Below the pieces are notes generated by a model, which did not search any database, was not told the origin of the DNA, and worked only from the letters and a program-made list of their open reading frames with translations. A program made the translations under genes and the position numbers. 64,000 nt of DNA, taken from positions 29,438-93,437 of the forward strand of contig NZ_JAHMIN010000016.1 of NCBI RefSeq assembly GCF_018986435.1. The letters run 5' to 3'. Every line of letters starts with the position of its first letter. The stretch's first letter is position 1. This document shows, piece after piece, positions 42,605 to 51,089 of the stretch. The stretch comes from Hahella sp. HN01. GTDB lineage: Bacteria; Pseudomonadota; Gammaproteobacteria; Pseudomonadales; Oleiphilaceae.

Positions 42605-43063
42605 TCAGACCTCTTCGACTTTAATATTTGGATATGACGCCTGTATTTTACCGATCAGCGTTTTGATATGAGGCAGGAATTTTTTGGCGAAGGGAGCTTC
42701 CTTTGCATAGGGGTAGACGCCTTCAAAATACACAAAAGTACGGCTGTAACGTATCAACTCGACCTTAGAGATAAAAACCTCTATAGGATGCGCCCCTTTA
42801 CGTTCAGGACAAAGATTAAACACCACCCTATCCCCGTCATACGACAACAATGCGTCCAACACCCAGCGATATTGGGTTCGTCGCGCAATACGCCAAAGCG
42901 CGCCCAATCCAAGCAAAATGGCCAACAGACCCAGCACCGGATAGGGACTCCATAAGTTATGGCCGGATGTAAAAATCAATAGCCACACAGCCCCAAGCGC
43001 TATTTTTTCCAGCCACAAAGACGTCTCTTCAGAGGCCACTTTTCTCCATCTTTCAATTTTCAT
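42605..43063 (-). CDS. Two-helix membrane protein of unknown function (paralogue A)
   Basis: 152 aa. Two membrane segments close to the N-terminus (IALGAVWLLIFTSGHNLWS and VLGLLAILLGLGALWRI) are followed by a soluble C-terminal domain of about 85 residues containing VLDALLSYDGDRVVFNL and FVYFEGVYPYAKEAPFAKKF. It is clearly homologous to the next upstream gene, with the same layout and the same FEGxYPY(A/S)K motif. The ATG has GGCGGATGT upstream. Family not recognised. The two copies are 32 bp apart on one strand and are likely co-transcribed. Confidence 0.78.
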   Translation of the reverse strand: MKIERWRKVASEETSLWLEKIALGAVWLLIFTSGHNLWSPYPVLGLLAILLGLGALWRIARRTQYRWVLDALLSYDGDRVVFNLCPERKGAHPIEVFISKVELIRYSRTFVYFEGVYPYAKEAPFAKKFLPHIKTLIGKIQASYPNIKVEEV

Positions 43064-43095
43064 ACATCCGCCGTTAACAACTACTATTCCAACTA

Positions 43096-43563
43096 CTACT
43101 GCGATTCGAAATGAATATCAGGTCGCGCAGCCCGGATACTCTCAATTAATTGCCCTACATGAGGCCGAAGACTTTTCTGGATATCCACATACTTTGAGTA
43201 TGGGTACGCGCCTTCAAAGCAGATGAACTTTTTCCCGTAGGTAATCTTTTTCACCCTCTCCAATACAACCTCAACAGTTCGTGTCTGAAACCCATCTTTC
43301 TGCTCAAATACAAGCTGGTCGCCATCGTACTTTAACAAGACGACCTCTACCCAACGGGTCTTTTCGCGACGCTCTATCTCAATACACGCCAGCACACTAA
43401 CCATAGCCAGGATAAGAGCCGCCGCCCAATACTCATCTAGGAGCGACTTGTCGACGAAAGCTCCGCCGAACAGGAAAAATATCGCAGAGATTAAGAAAAC
43501 GGACTTACTGAAGATTGGCTGCCGTTCGTAATAGCGTTCAGCCCTTGTTTCTTTGATTTCCAC
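43096..43563 (-). CDS. Two-helix membrane protein of unknown function (paralogue B)
   Basis: 155 aa from GTG at 43563. The open frame begins 19 codons earlier at a TTG, but the GTG has GGAG six bases ahead and gives an N-terminus (MEIKETRAERYYER) that lines up with paralogue A (MKIERWRKVASEET). Two membrane segments (VFLISAIFFLFGGAFV; WAAALILAMVSVLACIEI) are followed by the soluble domain with VVLLKYDGDQLVFEQ and FICFEGAYPYSKYVDIQK. Function unknown; the pair could have arisen by tandem duplication followed by marked divergence. Confidence 0.75.
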   Translation of the reverse strand: MEIKETRAERYYERQPIFSKSVFLISAIFFLFGGAFVDKSLLDEYWAAALILAMVSVLACIEIERREKTRWVEVVLLKYDGDQLVFEQKDGFQTRTVEVVLERVKKITYGKKFICFEGAYPYSKYVDIQKSLRPHVGQLIESIRAARPDIHFESQ

Positions 43564-43950
43564 GAACAACTCCAACGCGCATATCAAAAGTGGGTAGCTG
43601 CGCCACTCTGGCTTAATCAAGGTTAAAAAATCTTAACCACCCTTGAATCAGTATTCTACAGCACGCACTTTGAAAACATGAGAGTTAGGCAGCTTTGGTT
43701 TCTCAATGCGCAACTCGCTTGTCGCTTGAGAACGACGGCTGGGGTCGCACCGATAGTTTATTGTTATGACGAATAATTAATAACGAAACAAAGTTAATTA
43801 TTGCAGAATGCTTTCACGTTGGCGCTGGACGCCTGCAGCCGAGTTTCCTAACATCTTAAGCCCGCTACAGGCCCGGAACCTCCGGCGGATGCGTCGAGGG
43901 TTTGTTGACGTTTTTGGAAGAACAACGCAAACACTGGTATTAGGTTAAGC
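43564..43950. promoter_or_regulatory. Divergent region between paralogue pair and MoxR/Bat operon
   Basis: 387 bp without a gene. A perfect 9-bp inverted repeat, AATAATTAA (43772-43780) and TTAATTATT (43794-43802), with a 13-bp spacer lies about 150 bp before moxR. It is a plausible operator or an AT-rich promoter element for the moxR/bat operon or the opposing pair. No further structure was identified. Confidence 0.4.
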
Positions 43951-44910
43951 ATGTCCTTACAGGCCACTCTTCTCGATCTAAAGAACCAACTCAGTGAATC
44001 CATTATCGGACAGTCGCACCTGCTCGATCGGTTGCTGATATCTCTGCTCGCTGACGGCCACTTATTGGTCGAAGGGGCGCCCGGTCTCGCCAAGACCAAA
44101 GCAATCAAAGAACTGGCTTCCAATATTGAAGGCGACTTCCAGCGCATTCAGTTCACTCCCGATTTACTGCCCGCGGACATCACCGGCTCCGACATTTATC
44201 GTCCGGAGACCGGGAACTTTGAGTTCCGTAAAGGCCCGATTTTTCACAACCTGGTGCTGGCGGATGAGATCAACCGCGCCCCCGCCAAAGTGCAAAGCGC
44301 GCTGCTGGAGGCCATGGCGGAGCGACAGGTTACCGTGAGCGGACGCAGTTATCCGTTAAACGGCCTGTTTATGGTCATGGCCACGCAGAACCCCATCGAG
44401 CAGGAAGGCACCTATCCATTGCCGGAAGCGCAGCTGGACCGTTTTCTGTTGCATGTCCGCATTAATTACCCGGACTCAGAGTCCGAGCTGAACATTTTGC
44501 GTCTGGCTCGCCATGAGGCGGCGGGGCCTAAAGTCAAAGAGACTCAACCTCTGGAGCAGGAAGCCATTTTCCAGGCTCGCAAAGAAGTATTGAACGTCTA
44601 TATGGCCGACTCTGTCGAGCAGTACATCGTTCAGATCATCATGGCGACCCGTTTCCCCGAAAAATACGACGCCAAGCTGGCGGAATGGCTTGAGTACGGC
44701 GGCAGCCCCCGCGCCACCATCGCCCTGGATCGATGCGCCCGCGCGCACGCCTGGCTGAACGGCAAAGATTTCGTGGCCCCTGAAGACGTGCAGGCGATGG
44801 CCTTCGACGTTCTGCGCCACCGTCTGATCACCAGCTTCAAAGCGGAAGCGGAAGGGGTATCGACAGACAAAGTCATCGCCCGTTTGCTGGAGCAAGTTCC
44901 CGTTCCCTGA
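43951..44910 (+). CDS. MoxR family AAA+ ATPase
   Basis: 319 aa chaperone-like ATPase, the usual first gene of Bat-type operons. Walker A is EGAPGLAKTKAIKEL (about residues 47-61) and Walker B is LVLADEINRAPAKVQ. Sensor and arginine-finger regions are present in MVMATQNPIEQEGTYPLPEAQ and DRFLLHVR. The C-terminal lid has YGGSPRATIALDRCARAHAW. MoxR proteins work with VWA-domain partners, and two such proteins follow. Cytoplasmic. 29 bp separate it from the DUF58 gene. Confidence 0.95.
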   Translation: MSLQATLLDLKNQLSESIIGQSHLLDRLLISLLADGHLLVEGAPGLAKTKAIKELASNIEGDFQRIQFTPDLLPADITGSDIYRPETGNFEFRKGPIFHNLVLADEINRAPAKVQSALLEAMAERQVTVSGRSYPLNGLFMVMATQNPIEQEGTYPLPEAQLDRFLLHVRINYPDSESELNILRLARHEAAGPKVKETQPLEQEAIFQARKEVLNVYMADSVEQYIVQIIMATRFPEKYDAKLAEWLEYGGSPRATIALDRCARAHAWLNGKDFVAPEDVQAMAFDVLRHRLITSFKAEAEGVSTDKVIARLLEQVPVP

Positions 44911-44939
44911 CAATAATCCTGCAGCGCCCACAGGACACA

Positions 44940-45866
44940 ATGAATCAACATCGCGTTTACTGCCAATTGGATGAACTCATTCAACTGCGCATCGCCGCCG
45001 CCCGACTCAGCTTGCGCTTTGATCCGCGCAAACTGCAGCAGCAGGCGGGGGCGCATTTGTCGCGCTTTCGCGGGCGCGGTATGGATTTCGCCGAATATCG
45101 TCCTTATCAGGAAGGCGACGATCCCCGCTCCATTGACTGGAAAGTCACCGCCCGCCGCAGTCGCCCGTTCACCAAAGTTTTTCACGAGGAAGTTGAGCGT
45201 CCGATACTGATTCTGGTGGATCAGTCCATCAGTCTGTTTTTCGGCAGCCGTCGCGCCTTCAAATCTGTGCTGGCGGCGGAAATCGCTTCTCTATTGGCCT
45301 GGGCCGGTCTGGCGCAAGGCGATCGTATTGGCGGACTGGTGTTCTCTCATTTGGGACATCAAGCATTGAAACCCTCCCGGCATCCCCGTCAGGCGCTGCG
45401 TATTCTGGAGTGCGTCAACTCGTTCAATCAGGCGCTGAGCCTGCAGCAGAGCGAAGCCAGATTCAGTTTTAACGATGCGCTGCTGGAGTTGCGCCGTATC
45501 GCCCGTCCCGGCAGCCAATGCTTTATTATTTCCGACTGGCGCCAGTTCGACGCCACCAGCAAAAATCTGCTGTTCGATCTGCGCCGACACAGCCAGGTAT
45601 TGCCGTTTCAGGTATTTGACCCGTTGGAGCAGACCCTGCCGCCCGGCAACTTTCGCATTACCGACGGAAGCGCCCACCTGGATCTGGACACCCGCAACGA
45701 GCGCCTGTCCCAGCGTCTGAAAAATGAATACGAGCAATGGCAAAACCAGTTGCTGCAGGAGCTCGCGTCAATCGGGTTGGCCTGTGCCCGCCTCTCCACC
45801 TGGGATGATCCAGCGGAGAAGCTGCACCAGCTGCAGTTTTCCAACGGCGCACGAGGAGCCGCCTGA
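44940..45866 (+). CDS. DUF58 domain protein
   Basis: 308 aa, the DUF58 protein that regularly lies between MoxR and the BatA/B proteins. The signature is FAEYRPYQEGDDPRSIDWKV followed by ARRSRPFTKVFHEE. A VWA-like fold then begins with PILILVDQSISLFFGSRR, in which the MIDAS-type DxSxS is replaced by DQSIS. A second signature is GSQCFIISDWRQFD. No membrane segment, in contrast to longer DUF58 proteins. The stop codon overlaps the next ATG by one base (TGATG). Confidence 0.93.
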   Translation: MNQHRVYCQLDELIQLRIAAARLSLRFDPRKLQQQAGAHLSRFRGRGMDFAEYRPYQEGDDPRSIDWKVTARRSRPFTKVFHEEVERPILILVDQSISLFFGSRRAFKSVLAAEIASLLAWAGLAQGDRIGGLVFSHLGHQALKPSRHPRQALRILECVNSFNQALSLQQSEARFSFNDALLELRRIARPGSQCFIISDWRQFDATSKNLLFDLRRHSQVLPFQVFDPLEQTLPPGNFRITDGSAHLDLDTRNERLSQRLKNEYEQWQNQLLQELASIGLACARLSTWDDPAEKLHQLQFSNGARGAA

Positions 45867-46330
45867 TGGACCCGACGCAATCCTTACAGTTGCTGGATAT
45901 CATGGAGCCCTCCCCTTCCGGCTGGTGGCCGTTGCCCTGGGGATGGTGGTTCGTCATTCTGGAGTGTTTTTTCGCCCTGTTGGGGCTCATCTGGCTTGGA
46001 CTATGGCTGTATCGCCGCCACAAGCGAACCAAAGCCTCGCTGACCGTACTGGAACAACACTGGCGCGAATTCAATGACCATGGTCGTCCCGGCGATTTTC
46101 TCGCCAACGTCAATCTCGTACTGAAGCGTCATTGCCGCACCTTGGGCCTGCAAGCCGCTCTGCCGCTCTCCGGCGACGCCTGGGGAGCTTTCCTGAAGCA
46201 ACGTCTGCCCGCAGGTCAGCATAGCCATATCGACGCCTATCTGCGAAGCCTGTACAGCCCGCGCCCAGACCTGCCCCCAGACGCCGCCTACAAAGCTGCG
46301 CAACGCTGGATAAGGAGGCTGCGGTGCTGA
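45866..46330 (+). CDS. DUF4381 domain membrane protein
   Basis: 154 aa. A short N-terminal segment with LLDIMEPSPSGWWPLPWGWW, the DUF4381 hallmark, leads into one membrane helix (FVILECFFALLGLIWLGLWLY). A cytoplasmic helical domain follows (KASLTVLEQHWREF; FLANVNLVLKRHC; SGDAWGAFLKQRL). Its role in Bat operons is unknown. It overlaps the DUF58 gene by one base and the next gene by seven bases, so all three are translationally coupled. Confidence 0.92.
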   Translation: MDPTQSLQLLDIMEPSPSGWWPLPWGWWFVILECFFALLGLIWLGLWLYRRHKRTKASLTVLEQHWREFNDHGRPGDFLANVNLVLKRHCRTLGLQAALPLSGDAWGAFLKQRLPAGQHSHIDAYLRSLYSPRPDLPPDAAYKAAQRWIRRLRC

Positions 46331-47358
46331 CCCTCGCCTGGCCATGGTTGTTGCTGGCGCTCCCCCTTCCCTGGTTAATGAAAAAGCGCCATAAGAATGA
46401 AGAAGGACGCAATCTGGCGTTGCGGGTTCCCTTCTATCAACAGGCCGCGCTGGTGCTGGAAGGCGCCGATGCCGGTTCAAGCAATGCGCCCAGCGGCCGC
46501 TGGAGCGCGATACTACAAGTCCTCGCCTGGGCCTTGTTGGTGCTCGCGGTTTGCCGGCCGCAATGGCAGGGCGAGCCCATCCCCATGGACTACGAAGCCC
46601 GCGATCTCATGCTGGCGGTGGATATCTCTCCCAGCATGCAGGAAACCGATTTGCAGTTGAAAGGCTATCAAGCCACCCGGCTGGACGTGGTGAAGTCCGT
46701 GGTCACCGACTTTATCCAGGTCCGTCAGGGGGATCGTCTGGGATTGATTCTGTTCGGCGCCCAGCCTTACATTCAGGCGCCGCTGACCTACGACCTGATT
46801 ACCGTAGGCGAACTGCTGAATGAAGCCACCCTGGGCATCGCTGGCAACGCCACCGCCATTGGGGACGCTATTGGACTGGGAATCAAGCGCCTGCGGGAGC
46901 GTCCCGCCGACTCCCGAGTGCTGGTGCTGCTGACCGACGGCGCCAACACCGGCGGCGAAGTCTCCCCCGAACAAGCCGCCAAACTGGCCGCTGAAGCCGG
47001 CATTAAAATCTATACCGTCGGCGTTGGCGCAGACGAAATCATTCGCCGCGGCATCTTCGGCTACCGCAAGGAAAACCCTTCCGCCGACCTGGACGAAACC
47101 CTGCTGCAAAGCATCGCCGACCAGACTGGCGGTAAATACTTCCGCGCCCGCAATACCGGGGAATTAGAGCAGATCTACGAATCCATCAACCAATTGGAGC
47201 CGATCAAACAGCAGCAGCGTTTCTTCCGTCCTAAAACAGAGTGGTATTGGGCGCCCTTATTGGCCGCGCTCGCCCTGTTGTCAATTTGCTGGCTGGCGCC
47301 CGCCCTCGCCGGATTGACTCGCCGGAGCGCGCCGACGCAGCTGGAGGAGGCGCCATGA
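46324..47358 (+). CDS. batA: BatA-type VWA domain membrane protein
   Basis: 344 aa. An N-terminal membrane segment (LAWPWLLLALPLPWLM) and a second one near residues 55-77 precede a von Willebrand A domain with an intact MIDAS: LAVDISPSMQETD (DxSxS), LGLILFGAQPYIQAPLT and VLLTDGANTGGE. A C-terminal helix (WYWAPLLAALALLSICWLAPAL) anchors it again, so the VWA domain is placed between two membrane segments. GTG start at 46324 with AGGAGG five bases upstream. Overlaps the next gene by four bases (ATGA). Confidence 0.92.
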   Translation: MLTLAWPWLLLALPLPWLMKKRHKNEEGRNLALRVPFYQQAALVLEGADAGSSNAPSGRWSAILQVLAWALLVLAVCRPQWQGEPIPMDYEARDLMLAVDISPSMQETDLQLKGYQATRLDVVKSVVTDFIQVRQGDRLGLILFGAQPYIQAPLTYDLITVGELLNEATLGIAGNATAIGDAIGLGIKRLRERPADSRVLVLLTDGANTGGEVSPEQAAKLAAEAGIKIYTVGVGADEIIRRGIFGYRKENPSADLDETLLQSIADQTGGKYFRARNTGELEQIYESINQLEPIKQQQRFFRPKTEWYWAPLLAALALLSICWLAPALAGLTRRSAPTQLEEAP

Positions 47359-49346
47359 TGGAGTTTTTGACGCAATTTCACTTCCTACGCCCCGCTCTGT
47401 TATTGCTGGCGCCGGCGTTACTGGCGCTGCTGTTTCTTATGCGTCGTCGCAGAAACGGGCAAAACTCCTGGCACACCTTATTACCGCCGGAGTTTCTCGC
47501 CGCGCTGAGCGAGACGCCCCCGCAAACAGTAAAACGCAGCAGCTTCTGGTTGTGGCCGCTGATTCTGGTTTTATCCGTCGTCGCATTGGCCGGCCCCACC
47601 TGGTCGAAACAGGAAACGCCAGTCACGCTGAAACAAGAAGCGTTGGTAGTCACTCTGGATTTATCCCTTTCCATGCTGGCGACCGACCTGACGCCCAATC
47701 GCCTGACCCGCGCCAGACAGAAAGTCTATGATCTGCTTGACGCCCGTAAGGAAGGACAAACCGCACTGGTGGCGTTTTCCGGCAGCGGCCATGTCGTGGC
47801 GCCGTTAACCGAAGACGGCAATACGCTGCGCGCCATGCTGCCTGCGCTGGACCCGTTTATCATGCCGGAAATGGGCAGCAACGCCGCCGCGGGTATTGAA
47901 TCCGCCTTGAGCGTCATCAAGCAGGCAGGCGCCGCTAACGCCCGTATTCTGTTGATCACGGACGGCGTTGAGGAAGTGGATGTGCAGCCGATCAATGACC
48001 AGCTCAGCAAAGCCGGCGTATCCATTTCCGTCCTGGGCGTCGGCACCGATGACGGCGGTCCGATCCCTATTCCCAACCGGGGCTTTATCAAACAGGGCGA
48101 CCAGGTCGTCGTGGCCAAACCGAACTTTGCGTTGATGCGCGAAATTACGGGACGCCCCGGCGACCGCTTCAGCAAAATGACGCTGGACAACGCCGATTTG
48201 CGTCGTTTACTGCCCAACGCCAATTCCACGCATTTCAAAGACGCCAATGAGGACAGCACGCTGCAAGGCGAGCAATGGCATGACGCCGGCTACCTCCTGC
48301 TGTTAATCGTGATTCCTCTGCTGCTTTGGCAATATCGTCAGGCTGGCGTCGCATTGTGTCTGCTGGTCCTGCTGGCGAAACCGCAAGTCTCTCACGCGGT
48401 GGAATGGGAGAACCTCTGGTCCACGCCGAATCAGCGGGGCTGGGAATTCTACCAGGATAAACAATACGAGGACGCCGCGAACGCCTACGACAGCCCAATG
48501 GGTAAAGGAGCCGCCTATTTTCGCACCGGCGACTATGCTAAAGCGGAAGCGGAGTTCGGCAAACTGGATTCGGCGAACGCCCATTACAATCGCGGCAACA
48601 GTCTGGCCTATCAGCAGCGCTACGAAGAGGCGATCAAAGCTTACGAAGAAGCCTTGAAACGCGATCCAGAGTTGTCAGACGCCGAGGAAAACAAACGTAG
48701 GCTGGAAGAGTTTCTGGAACAGCAAAAGCAGCAACAGAACAGTCAGGATCAGAATAAAGATCAGCAGCAATCGGATCAAAAGAACGCGGACCAACAACAG
48801 AGTCAGCAGCAGAACTCATCGGATTCGCAAAAGAATCAATCCAACTCGCAGCAGCAAAACGGACAACCCTCCGATCAGGACAACCCAGGGCAACCGGGCC
48901 AGCAAGGCGGAGATCCAGGGCGGCGGCAACCGCAAAATCAAAATGCGGATAAGCAGGACGGCTCCTCCGCCCAGGATGCGCAAGAACAGCAAAATGCAGA
49001 ACAGGCGCAAAACGGGGACAAAGAAGACGAGGCTGATCCCAAAGACGCCGCCTCCAAAGCCGCCAGCGCAGAGCAACAAGAGGCCGACAAAAAAGAGGAC
49101 GGCAAAGAGGCTCAGACAGCCGGAAAGGTTGGCGAATCTGAAGACGCCACGGATAAAGAGCCGTCGGAAGATGCAACCGCCGCCCCATCAGACAATATTT
49201 CATTGAAGGACCAGCAGACAGAGCAATGGCTGCGCAGGATACCTGACGATCCCGGCGGCCTGCTGCGCAGAAAGTTTCTGCAACAATATCAACAAGGCTC
49301 GCGTCCTTCTTCGTCCAAACAAGACAGCGGTAGACCCCTATGGTAA
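47355..49346 (+). CDS. batB: BatB-type VWA protein fused to TPR and Gln/Asn-rich tail (BatB/BatC)
   Basis: 663 aa from ATG at 47355 (GGAGG four bases ahead; a second ATG follows directly). The frame is open upstream to 47241, but that part overlaps batA. Two N-terminal membrane helices, then a VWA domain with VTLDLSLSMLATDLTPNR (DxSxS) and ILLITDGVEEVDV. Further helices follow at about 305-345 (GYLLLLIVIPLLLWQY; ALCLLVLLAKPQ). TPR repeats come next (QRGWEFYQDKQYEDAANAY; AHYNRGNSLAYQQRYEEAI), then a long Q/N/D/K-rich low-complexity stretch (about 455-620). A short folded end (QTEQWLRRIPDDPGGLLRRK) closes it. This combines the usual BatB and BatC parts in one chain. Confidence 0.92.
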   Translation: MMEFLTQFHFLRPALLLLAPALLALLFLMRRRRNGQNSWHTLLPPEFLAALSETPPQTVKRSSFWLWPLILVLSVVALAGPTWSKQETPVTLKQEALVVTLDLSLSMLATDLTPNRLTRARQKVYDLLDARKEGQTALVAFSGSGHVVAPLTEDGNTLRAMLPALDPFIMPEMGSNAAAGIESALSVIKQAGAANARILLITDGVEEVDVQPINDQLSKAGVSISVLGVGTDDGGPIPIPNRGFIKQGDQVVVAKPNFALMREITGRPGDRFSKMTLDNADLRRLLPNANSTHFKDANEDSTLQGEQWHDAGYLLLLIVIPLLLWQYRQAGVALCLLVLLAKPQVSHAVEWENLWSTPNQRGWEFYQDKQYEDAANAYDSPMGKGAAYFRTGDYAKAEAEFGKLDSANAHYNRGNSLAYQQRYEEAIKAYEEALKRDPELSDAEENKRRLEEFLEQQKQQQNSQDQNKDQQQSDQKNADQQQSQQQNSSDSQKNQSNSQQQNGQPSDQDNPGQPGQQGGDPGRRQPQNQNADKQDGSSAQDAQEQQNAEQAQNGDKEDEADPKDAASKAASAEQQEADKKEDGKEAQTAGKVGESEDATDKEPSEDATAAPSDNISLKDQQTEQWLRRIPDDPGGLLRRKFLQQYQQGSRPSSSKQDSGRPLW

Positions 49347-51076
49347 CTCCTGTAAACCGGATTTTATGCCTGCTCATGCTATGTGTTCTCAGCCTGGGAG
49401 CCTGGGCGGAGGACAGCCTGAACGTCAGTGTGGACCGCCAGGAAGTCAGACAGAATGAATCATTGCAGCTGACGATCACCAGCAAGCTGGAAGTTGACTC
49501 CGCCCTGGATTTCTTCAATTTGAACACCTTGTCCGTACCACAGCCGGATGTCGGCGAGCTGGACAAAGACTTCGAGGTCATGGACCGTCAGCAAAGCTAT
49601 CGGGTGCAGATCGAGAACAACAAGAACAACTCCATCATCACCTGGGTCTACACCCTGCTGCCCAAGCGCAGCGGCGATCTGGAGATTCCAGCGGTCAAGT
49701 ATAAGGACAATGAGTCTCAGCCGATCGCCATCAAGGTGGTTGAGACCAGTCAGCAGGCGGTAGCGAAGGAAGAAAAACCCGTCTTCCTGGAAGCGGAGGT
49801 GGACAACAAATCCGTCTACGTGCAGCAACAACTGATTTACACCATCCGCCTGTTCTACAGCGACGATATGCTGCGTGGCGAGTTGACCCACCCTGACCAT
49901 CCCGACATTCTGGTCAAACAGCTGGGCAAGCAAAAAGAATACACCCGCTACGTCGGCTCCCGCCGCTTCAGCGTTGTAGAGCGACAGTACGTTATCTTCC
50001 CCCAGAAAGCAGGCAAGATCGCCATCCCCGAGCAGATTTTCACTGGCACCCTGGCCCAGCGCCGCATCGGTCGCCGTTTCTACAGCGAGGAAAAATCGCC
50101 TGCTGTGGAGATAGACGTCAAAGCCCCGCCCGCTTCATTTTCCGGCAAACAATGGGTGCCGGCGCAAAGCCTGAGCATCCGTGACGTGTGGAGTGATCCG
50201 GCGCGGGAAATCAAAGTCGGCGACTCCTTAACCCGAACCATCAGCGTGCAGGCGCTGGGCATCGAAGGCGTACAGATTCCTCCTCTCGATAGCGTCAGTG
50301 CGGACGGCGTAAAAGTCTATCCAGAGCCTGAAAGTATAGATACGGAAGAGCACGCGGCGGGCGTCACCGGCCAGCGCAAGGAAACCCAGGCCCTGGTGGC
50401 GATCAAGCCGGGAACCTACACCCTGCCCGCCGTCAGCATTCCATGGTGGGACGTGACCAATGATGTGGAGCGCGTAGCGACGCTGCCGGAACGCACCATT
50501 ACTGTATTGCCCGGCGCTCAATCCGCCGTCGTCAATACGCCTGCCGCACCGTCGCAGACAACGCTGGCGGACGACAAAACCGACTTAAGCCTGGACTCAA
50601 CGCCTGAACCGTTGTCCACGCCCACTTCCGTCCCGTCAGACTCTGGCGTATTTTGGCCCACCCTATCCGGGCTGCTGCTGATCGCCTGGCTGGCCACTTT
50701 ATACGCTTGGTGGAGAAAGCCGACTATCGCCAAACCTGTCATGCGGGAGCATCCGCGCCAAGGCGCTCAGCATATCGAGTTGAATCAGTTGAAGAAGCTG
50801 GCGAAAAGCGATGTCGTCAAGTTCGTGGACCTGTATACCCGCTGGCTGCAGCAAGCCTCCCTGGAACAGCGCTATGCTCACCATGTGCTCAATCAGCTGC
50901 GCGAACTCAGTCGGGAGCCGCTCAACCAGCTGCAGCGCGATTTGTATGGGCCGAACGCCCATGCCGCCAATGCGGATTTAAGCGAGTTGGCGCTGAAGCT
51001 GGTGGCGAGCAGCGAGCAGGCGATCAAAGCCGAGTCCAATAACCAGGGTGAGCCCGCGCCCTTGTATCCCACTTAG
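49340..51076 (+). CDS. batD: BatD-type exported oxygen-tolerance protein
   Basis: 578 aa. A signal peptide (ILCLLMLCVLSLGAWA, cleaved before EDSLNVSVDR) precedes a large periplasmic beta-rich region of about 400 residues with the BatD pattern: VDRQEVRQNESLQLTI, WVYTLLPKRSGDLEIPAVKY, VYVQQQLIYTIRLFYSDD, FPQKAGKIAIPEQIFTG. A single membrane helix near 430-455 (FWPTLSGLLLIAWLATLYAW) leads into a cytoplasmic helical tail. ATG at 49340 overlaps the preceding gene by seven bases. Bat proteins are linked to aerotolerance in Bacteroides and to stress survival elsewhere; the mechanism is not known. Confidence 0.92.
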   Translation: MVTPVNRILCLLMLCVLSLGAWAEDSLNVSVDRQEVRQNESLQLTITSKLEVDSALDFFNLNTLSVPQPDVGELDKDFEVMDRQQSYRVQIENNKNNSIITWVYTLLPKRSGDLEIPAVKYKDNESQPIAIKVVETSQQAVAKEEKPVFLEAEVDNKSVYVQQQLIYTIRLFYSDDMLRGELTHPDHPDILVKQLGKQKEYTRYVGSRRFSVVERQYVIFPQKAGKIAIPEQIFTGTLAQRRIGRRFYSEEKSPAVEIDVKAPPASFSGKQWVPAQSLSIRDVWSDPAREIKVGDSLTRTISVQALGIEGVQIPPLDSVSADGVKVYPEPESIDTEEHAAGVTGQRKETQALVAIKPGTYTLPAVSIPWWDVTNDVERVATLPERTITVLPGAQSAVVNTPAAPSQTTLADDKTDLSLDSTPEPLSTPTSVPSDSGVFWPTLSGLLLIAWLATLYAWWRKPTIAKPVMREHPRQGAQHIELNQLKKLAKSDVVKFVDLYTRWLQQASLEQRYAHHVLNQLRELSREPLNQLQRDLYGPNAHAANADLSELALKLVASSEQAIKAESNNQGEPAPLYPT

Positions 51077-51089
51077 GCCCCCCACTCTC

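Noticed and set aside
48634..49581. 315-codon minus-strand frame across the batB/batD junction
   Set aside because: Composition reflects the complement of the Q/N-rich repeat; crosses two well-supported plus-strand genes.
43951..51076. MoxR/VWA genes as a possible new defence or ternary system
   Set aside because: Gene order and domains match the known Bat (aerotolerance-type) operon; no nuclease, helicase or other effector is present.
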